Assembly: GCA_964436125.1 (NCBI GenBank)
Contig: CAYTBT010000024.1
Coordinates: forward strand, 1-49,262
Direction of reading: 5' to 3'
Length of the DNA stretch: 49,262 nucleotides
Source: CAYRFF01 sp964436125
Lineage (GTDB): Bacteria > Bacteroidota > Bacteroidia > Chitinophagales > Saprospiraceae
Below, in pieces: positions 44,501 through 49,262 of the stretch. The notes below the pieces were generated by a model that was given only the letters and a program-made list of their open reading frames with translations, was not told where the DNA came from and ran no database searches. The first letter of the stretch is position 1. Each line of letters begins with the position of its first letter. The position numbers and the translations under genes were made by a program.

Positions 44501-47500
44501 CTAATCACAACCAGTAATGTATTTCTTTTCGCCATTAGCCTCGTCTGCTAAGATACAATTTGAAAGCTAATCACAACATAAGAGCCTTATAACGTGCCGT
44601 GTATTCTCGTCTGCTAAGATACAATTTGAAAGCTAATCACAACAGAGATTGTTGATAGGCTAATAAATCAGGCCGTCTGCTAAGATACAATTTGAAAGCT
44701 AATCACAACTATGTTTTATATTGTAAGTCTCGAGATATTCGTCTGCTAAGATACAATTTGAAAGCTAATCACAACCGGACTCTTCCTCAACAATTTCCTC
44801 ATGTGCGTCTGCTAAGATACAATTTGAAAGCTAATCACAACGAATCACGACAGATATTTCAGTAAAGCTAACGTCTGCTAAGATACAATTTGAAAGCTAA
44901 TCACAACCCAATAGGCGTTGTGTTATTATTTTCGTCTCGTCTGCTAAGATACAATTTGAAAGCTAATCACAACGTATGGGGATAGCACAGCCGATAATAA
45001 TACCGTCTGCTAAGATACAATTTGAAAGCTAATCACAACTACTGTCATGGCTCTGTATTTTTGGACGCACGTCTGCTAAGATACAATTTGAAAGCTAATC
45101 ACAACGACGGCTTTAAAAGCGGAAATTGACAAGCGCGTCTGCTAAGATACAATTTGAAAGCTAATCACAACAATAATCTCATAATTTTAATTTAATGTTT
45201 ACGTCTGCTAAGATACAATTTGAAAGCTAATCACAACTGGGCGCACCATGCGAATGGTGTGCTTTTTCGTCTGCTAAGATACAATTTGAAAGCTAATCAC
45301 AACATACCTATATTTCGTACACACACAAGAATACGTCTGCTAAGATACAATTTGAAAGCTAATCACAACTGACGATTTGAAACATGGCATTCCGCTTGTC
45401 GTCTGCTAAGATACAATTTGAAAGCTAATCACAACCACAACATGAAACTACAAAGGATGACAACCCGTCTGCTAAGATACAATTTGAAAGCTAATCACAA
45501 CGCCACAACTGTGATAGTGTGTTTGCCTACCCGTCTGCTAAGATACAATTTGAAAGCTAATCACAACTAAAACAAAACTATAAGCTTCTGGGCGCATCGT
45601 CTGCTAAGATACAATTTGAAAGCTAATCACAACGCAAGGTACAATCGCAACAGTAATCACAGCCGTCTGCTAAGATACAATTTGAAAGCTAATCACAACA
45701 TAAACACACTGTTAATGTCGGCATCAGGACGTCTGCTAAGATACAATTTGAAAGCTAATCACAACCCGTCGCAATCTTCAGGCGCAACATCGATACGTCT
45801 GCTAAGATACAATTTGAAAGCTAATCACAACGTTAATAATATATCATTTTCATTACCAAGTCGTCTGCTAAGATACAATTTGAAAGCTAATCACAACCGC
45901 AAGCAGCCCCGTGTCTGCCTTTAATGTCGTCTGCTAAGATACAATTTGAAAGCTAATCACAACGAGGTAATGAAGCCTTGTGATGTTACCCAACGTCTGC
46001 TAAGATACAATTTGAAAGCTAATCACAACTTCTGCAAGATACGAATGATAGACGTAAGGCGTCTGCTAAGATACAATTTGAAAGCTAATCACAACCTCAT
46101 TAACTCGTCCGCAGCTTTTACATTCCGTCTGCTAAGATACAATTTGAAAGCTAATCACAACTTGAACGCACCCTTCTCGATAATGTCGTTACGTCTGCTA
46201 AGATACAATTTGAAAGCTAATCACAACAGCGCGTCAAGCACCTCTTGTCGAAGAGACCGTCTGCTAAGATACAATTTGAAAGCTAATCACAACACGCTTA
46301 TTTCCCCATCCGCCGCAATAACACGTCTGCTAAGATACAATTTGAAAGCTAATCACAACACACATACCGTCTCACTTGAAGTGCCTAAACGTCTGCTAAG
46401 ATACAATTTGAAAGCTAATCACAACGTCATCAACTTTCTTGTAAGATACAAATATCGTCTGCTAAGATACAATTTGAAAGCTAATCACAACTCAACTGAC
46501 CTACAAATTGAGCAAAACCAACGTCTGCTAAGATACAATTTGAAAGCTAATCACAACGGATTATATCAGGTAGTAGTAACAGATGAACGTCTGCTAAGAT
46601 ACAATTTGAAAGCTAATCACAACGACTATGCAACAAGCCGCTACAAAAAAAAACGTCTGCTAAGATACAATTTGAAAGCTAATCACAACAATAAAGTAAT
46701 CATATACCTGTTCAGCAAACGTCTGCTAAGATACAATTTGAAAGCTAATCACAACTGTGTGTGTATTTATACCTATATTTCGTACCGTCTGCTAAGATAC
46801 AATTTGAAAGCTAATCACAACTAATAATGCACAGCACGATCTCAATTTATGCGTCTGCTAAGATACAATTTGAAAGCTAATCACAACAGAATAGGGCAAA
46901 GCGTGTCATAATGTGCACGTCTGCTAAGATACAATTTGAAAGCTAATCACAACGATTTGAATGACTCCGTAAGGGAGGCAATGCGTCTGCTAAGATACAA
47001 TTTGAAAGCTAATCACAACCGTGTCTATTGTAATTGTCGCATCATTCACCGTCTGCTAAGATACAATTTGAAAGCTAATCACAACAGCCAAACGCCATTG
47101 TTCTCAATCCAGAGGCGTCTGCTAAGATACAATTTGAAAGCTAATCACAACTTCATGTGCAATTTCAATTATGTCTATGAACGTCTGCTAAGATACAATT
47201 TGAAAGCTAATCACAACTGTACTTCGTTTCTGAAATTGTGCGCTCAACGTCTGCTAAGATACAATTTGAAAGCTAATCACAACGAGGAAGAGGAATTGCG
47301 TAAATTGTCTATGCGTCTGCTAAGATACAATTTGAAAGCTAATCACAACAGATTCTTTTAATGTTCATACTGGAGAAAACGTCTGCTAAGATACAATTTG
47401 AAAGCTAATCACAACTGTTGCTATTAGCGTTGTATCAACTTCAAGCGTCTGCTAAGATACAATTTGAAAGCTAATCACAACATACATACCGTCTCACTTG

Positions 47501-48933
47501 AAGTGCCTAAACGTCTGCTAAGATACAATTTGAAAGCTAATCACAACAAAAATGGAACTTGGGGTGCAAACAAGAAACGTCTGCTAAGATACAATTTGAA
47601 AGCTAATCACAACGCCGGAGCGGTGACAAAAACAGTCCTTGCACGTCTGCTAAGATACAATTTGAAAGCTAATCACAACATTTGCGTAAGCGAATCAATA
47701 TTAATCTGGCGTCTGCTAAGATACAATTTGAAAGCTAATCACAACTAAATAACCAAGATAAGTTAAATAAGGCGTCGTCTGCTAAGATACAATTTGAAAG
47801 CTAATCACAACAATACGGTTAGGATGGTTATTGGCGTTAAACGTCTGCTAAGATACAATTTGAAAGCTAATCACAACTACTTTTTATCTGCCATAATTAA
47901 TCGTTTACGTCTGCTAAGATACAATTTGAAAGCTAATCACAACTACTTGTCATCGTCCTGCTCCGTGAAATCTCGTCTGCTAAGATACAATTTGAAAGCT
48001 AATCACAACTACAATCGTATAACGCTCTCCATTGGCAGTCGTCTGCTAAGATACAATTTGAAAGCTAATCACAACACGGCTACAAAACCCGACATACCAT
48101 TTTAACGTCTGCTAAGATACAATTTGAAAGCTAATCACAACACGAATGACAATAACATTCCATTGCTTGGACGTCTGCTAAGATACAATTTGAAAGCTAA
48201 TCACAACCTTTTTGCTCCAGTTCGTAAGTCGAAACCCCGTCTGCTAAGATACAATTTGAAAGCTAATCACAACGCTGAAGCTGACACGGTTATCTGTCGC
48301 CCTCGTCTGCTAAGATACAATTTGAAAGCTAATCACAACGGTTTCTTATAGGCATCTGCAAAGACTGACCGTCTGCTAAGATACAATTTGAAAGCTAATC
48401 ACAACGATAAAGTACCGGAAAGCCTTATCACTTTCCGTCTGCTAAGATACAATTTGAAAGCTAATCACAACCTTTTTGCTCCAGTTCGTAAGTCGAAACC
48501 CCGTCTGCTAAGATACAATTTGAAAGCTAATCACAACGGAACGGATACTCAAACTCGGAACGAATTGCGTCTGCTAAGATACAATTTGAAAGCTAATCAC
48601 AACTGATGGATGAGAGTTCCACAATTTCAGAGCCGTCTGCTAAGATACAATTTGAAAGCTAATCACAACCAATGACCTACTATAATTTTATGCTGTTCGC
48701 GTCTGCTAAGATACAATTTGAAAGCTAATCACAACTAGAAAAAGTACAAGAATACAGAGTTCAGACGTCTGCTAAGATACAATTTGAAAGCTAATCACAA
48801 CGTTCCCTGCATAAAAGTAAAAGCTCCGCTACGTCTGCTAAGATACAATTTGAAAGCTAATCACAACTAAGGCAAAAGATTGTAATATAGAACTATTCGT
48901 CTGCTAAGATACAATTTGAAAGCTAATCACAAC
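41506..48933 (-). CRISPR. CRISPR array, 113 repeats of 36 bp and 112 spacers of 30 bp
   Basis: The repeat, read on the transcribed minus strand, begins GTTGTGATTAGC and ends TTAGCAGACG. The base pattern is kept at an exact 66-bp period from 41506 to 48933 (7,392 bp between first and last repeat ends is 112 x 66). I noticed no variant repeat by eye, even at the old end. Orientation is set by the tracrRNA: transcription runs right to left and the leader is right of 48933. Numbering spacers from the left, 13-18 are repeated as 20-25, 102 equals 106, 28/89 and 74/91 differ by one base, and 58 overlaps 80. Because 66 is a multiple of 3, the array produces many long open frames with a false RLLRYNLKANHN protein repeat. 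Confidence 0.99.
42334..43155 (-). repeat. Duplicated six-spacer block in the CRISPR array
   Basis: Spacers 13-18 (42334-42693) occur again in the same order and with the same sequence as spacers 20-25 (42796-43155), 462 bp apart. Spacer 19 (42730-42759) lies between the copies and is not itself repeated. Confidence 0.95.
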
Positions 48934-49140
48934 GGCATCTGTTATACTCATTTCTATCTTCTACTAACCATTTCGGTGAAACTATGCCAGTTTTCCGGTT
49001 TAATGGGAAAATTATGGATCGCTGTGCCCGATTTACGATGAATATAATCAGCGTAGCTGATTATGGGGTTTTTAGTAAGTTTTTTTGTGCTTGTGTGGCC
49101 GGGAGTAAATTCAATCGACTTAAACATTGATTATTTTATC
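48934..49140 (-). promoter_or_regulatory. Probable CRISPR leader
   Basis: The sequence next to the newest repeat, upstream of the array in the transcribed direction. On the minus strand the bases just before the first repeat are ATAACAGATGCC. I could not find a full promoter here; TAATTTTC at about 49010-49017 (minus) is one mismatch from the -7 element, without a -33 partner. The whole 48934-49262 stretch holds no gene. The right boundary of the leader is not defined by the sequence. Confidence 0.6.
49044..49064. repeat. Perfect hairpin in the leader region
   Basis: ATAATCAGC-GTA-GCTGATTAT is a 9-bp perfect stem with a 3-nt loop, followed on the plus strand by GGGGTTTTTAG. On the plus strand it resembles a terminator, on the minus strand it lies about 110 bp before the array and could be part of the leader. 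Confidence 0.65.
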
Positions 49141-49218
49141 GGTTGAGTGGGAGCAGATCTGGGGGAATCAGCTAGAACTTCGGCGTCATTCTGGGGGTTA
49201 TAGGTTCACTGCGATGCT

Positions 49219-49251
49219 AAACCTGTGAGGTTTTCGAAACCTCACAGGTTT
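49219..49251 (+). terminator. 15-bp perfect hairpin with T-run at window end
   Basis: AAACCTGTGAGGTTT (49219-49233), loop TCG, then AAACCTCACAGGTTT (49237-49251) and two more T. The plus strand shows the form of a Rho-independent terminator, but no plus-strand gene precedes it within 7 kb apart from cas2. From memory, hairpins with this AACCTGTGAGGTT core are scattered between genes in many Bacteroidota; I cannot check that here. Confidence 0.6.
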
Positions 49252-49262
49252 TTAACGTAAAA

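Noticed and set aside
46426..46455. Spacer 75 contains TAAGATACAA, a 10-base match to the repeat, suggesting self-derived sequence.
   Set aside because: A 10-base match somewhere in over 110 spacers of AT-rich DNA is not improbable, and the flanking bases do not continue the match.
41494..48606. Many long open frames (up to 292 codons) with a repeating RLLRYNLKANHN peptide.
   Set aside because: They are the CRISPR array read in frame. The 66-bp period is a multiple of 3, so the repeat is always read the same way and frames stay open until a spacer has a stop. They have no separate start signals.
41506..48933. Reading the array as plus-strand transcribed, in line with the cas genes.
   Set aside because: The tracrRNA, oriented by its terminator and promoter, is complementary to minus-strand transcripts; the repeat begins GTTGTG on the minus strand as in other type II repeats; and spacer 57 would act as a terminator in the plus direction.
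49158..49197. TCTGGGGG occurring twice with a 32-bp period near the window end.
   Set aside because: The repeat is only 8 bp and G-rich by chance is plausible; no further copies are seen in the leader.

Overview
The window is a chromosomal segment of a Bacteroidota bacterium. The evidence is taxonomic by gene content: a 2,416-residue SprA (the outer-membrane translocon of the type IX secretion system), a large secreted protein ending in a type A T9SS sorting domain, a GYDIA-family GHMP kinase in a mevalonate-pathway cluster, an ECF sigma factor paired with an anti-sigma/beta-barrel protein, and promoters of the Bacteroidota form (TTG, 18-21 nt, TAnnTTTG). The wordy HYR-like cysteine-containing repeats of the 1,617-residue protein resemble proteins of Saprospiria/Chitinophagia-type members, but I cannot place the genus. 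No tRNA, rRNA, transposase or prophage gene was recognised.

Layout. 113-9581 (minus strand): ruvA, then sprA, then a membrane sensor histidine kinase, probably read as one direction of transcription with an extra promoter before sprA. 9655-15358 (plus): purD, then a three-gene periplasmic folding cluster (two-domain parvulin, SurA-N-like lipoprotein, SurA-like parvulin). 15373-17040 (minus): bifunctional FtcD of histidine/folate metabolism. 17251-20623 (plus): type 2 isopentenyl-diphosphate isomerase, class II HMG-CoA reductase and GYDIA kinase, i.e. isoprenoid precursor synthesis. 21149-25739 (plus): a flavin/NAD(P)H reductase, an ECF sigma factor with its membrane partner, an Nfu-type Fe-S protein and an inositol-monophosphatase-family enzyme. 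26243-36244: the secreted T9SS substrate, a gluzincin/PD40/beta-barrel outer-membrane protein on the minus strand, and a divergent M14 carboxypeptidase.

36245-49262 is a complete type II-C CRISPR-Cas locus: a tracrRNA gene (minus strand, with a near-perfect Bacteroidota promoter, anti-repeat, nexus-like stretch and GAAA-loop terminator), cas9 (1,213 aa, all RuvC and HNH catalytic residues present), cas1, cas2, and a very large array of 113 repeats of 36 bp and 112 spacers of 30 bp at an exact 66-bp period. The tracrRNA strand shows that the array is transcribed on the minus strand, towards the cas genes, so the leader and the newest spacers lie at the far right (about 48.9 kb).

The main points for a second look are all in or near this locus or between genes: (1) each repeat contains a near-consensus Bacteroidota promoter that would start transcription at the first spacer base, so every crRNA may have its own promoter; (2) the tracrRNA promoter lies only 12 nt from the cas9 start, so the cas9 leader is likely antisense to tracrRNA; (3) two spacer pairs differ by one base, in both cases at the PAM-proximal end; (4) two spacers overlap by 17 nt and so reveal a PAM-side flank; (5) a six-spacer block is duplicated; (6) a roughly 180-nt imperfect palindrome sits between two convergent genes near 31.2 kb.
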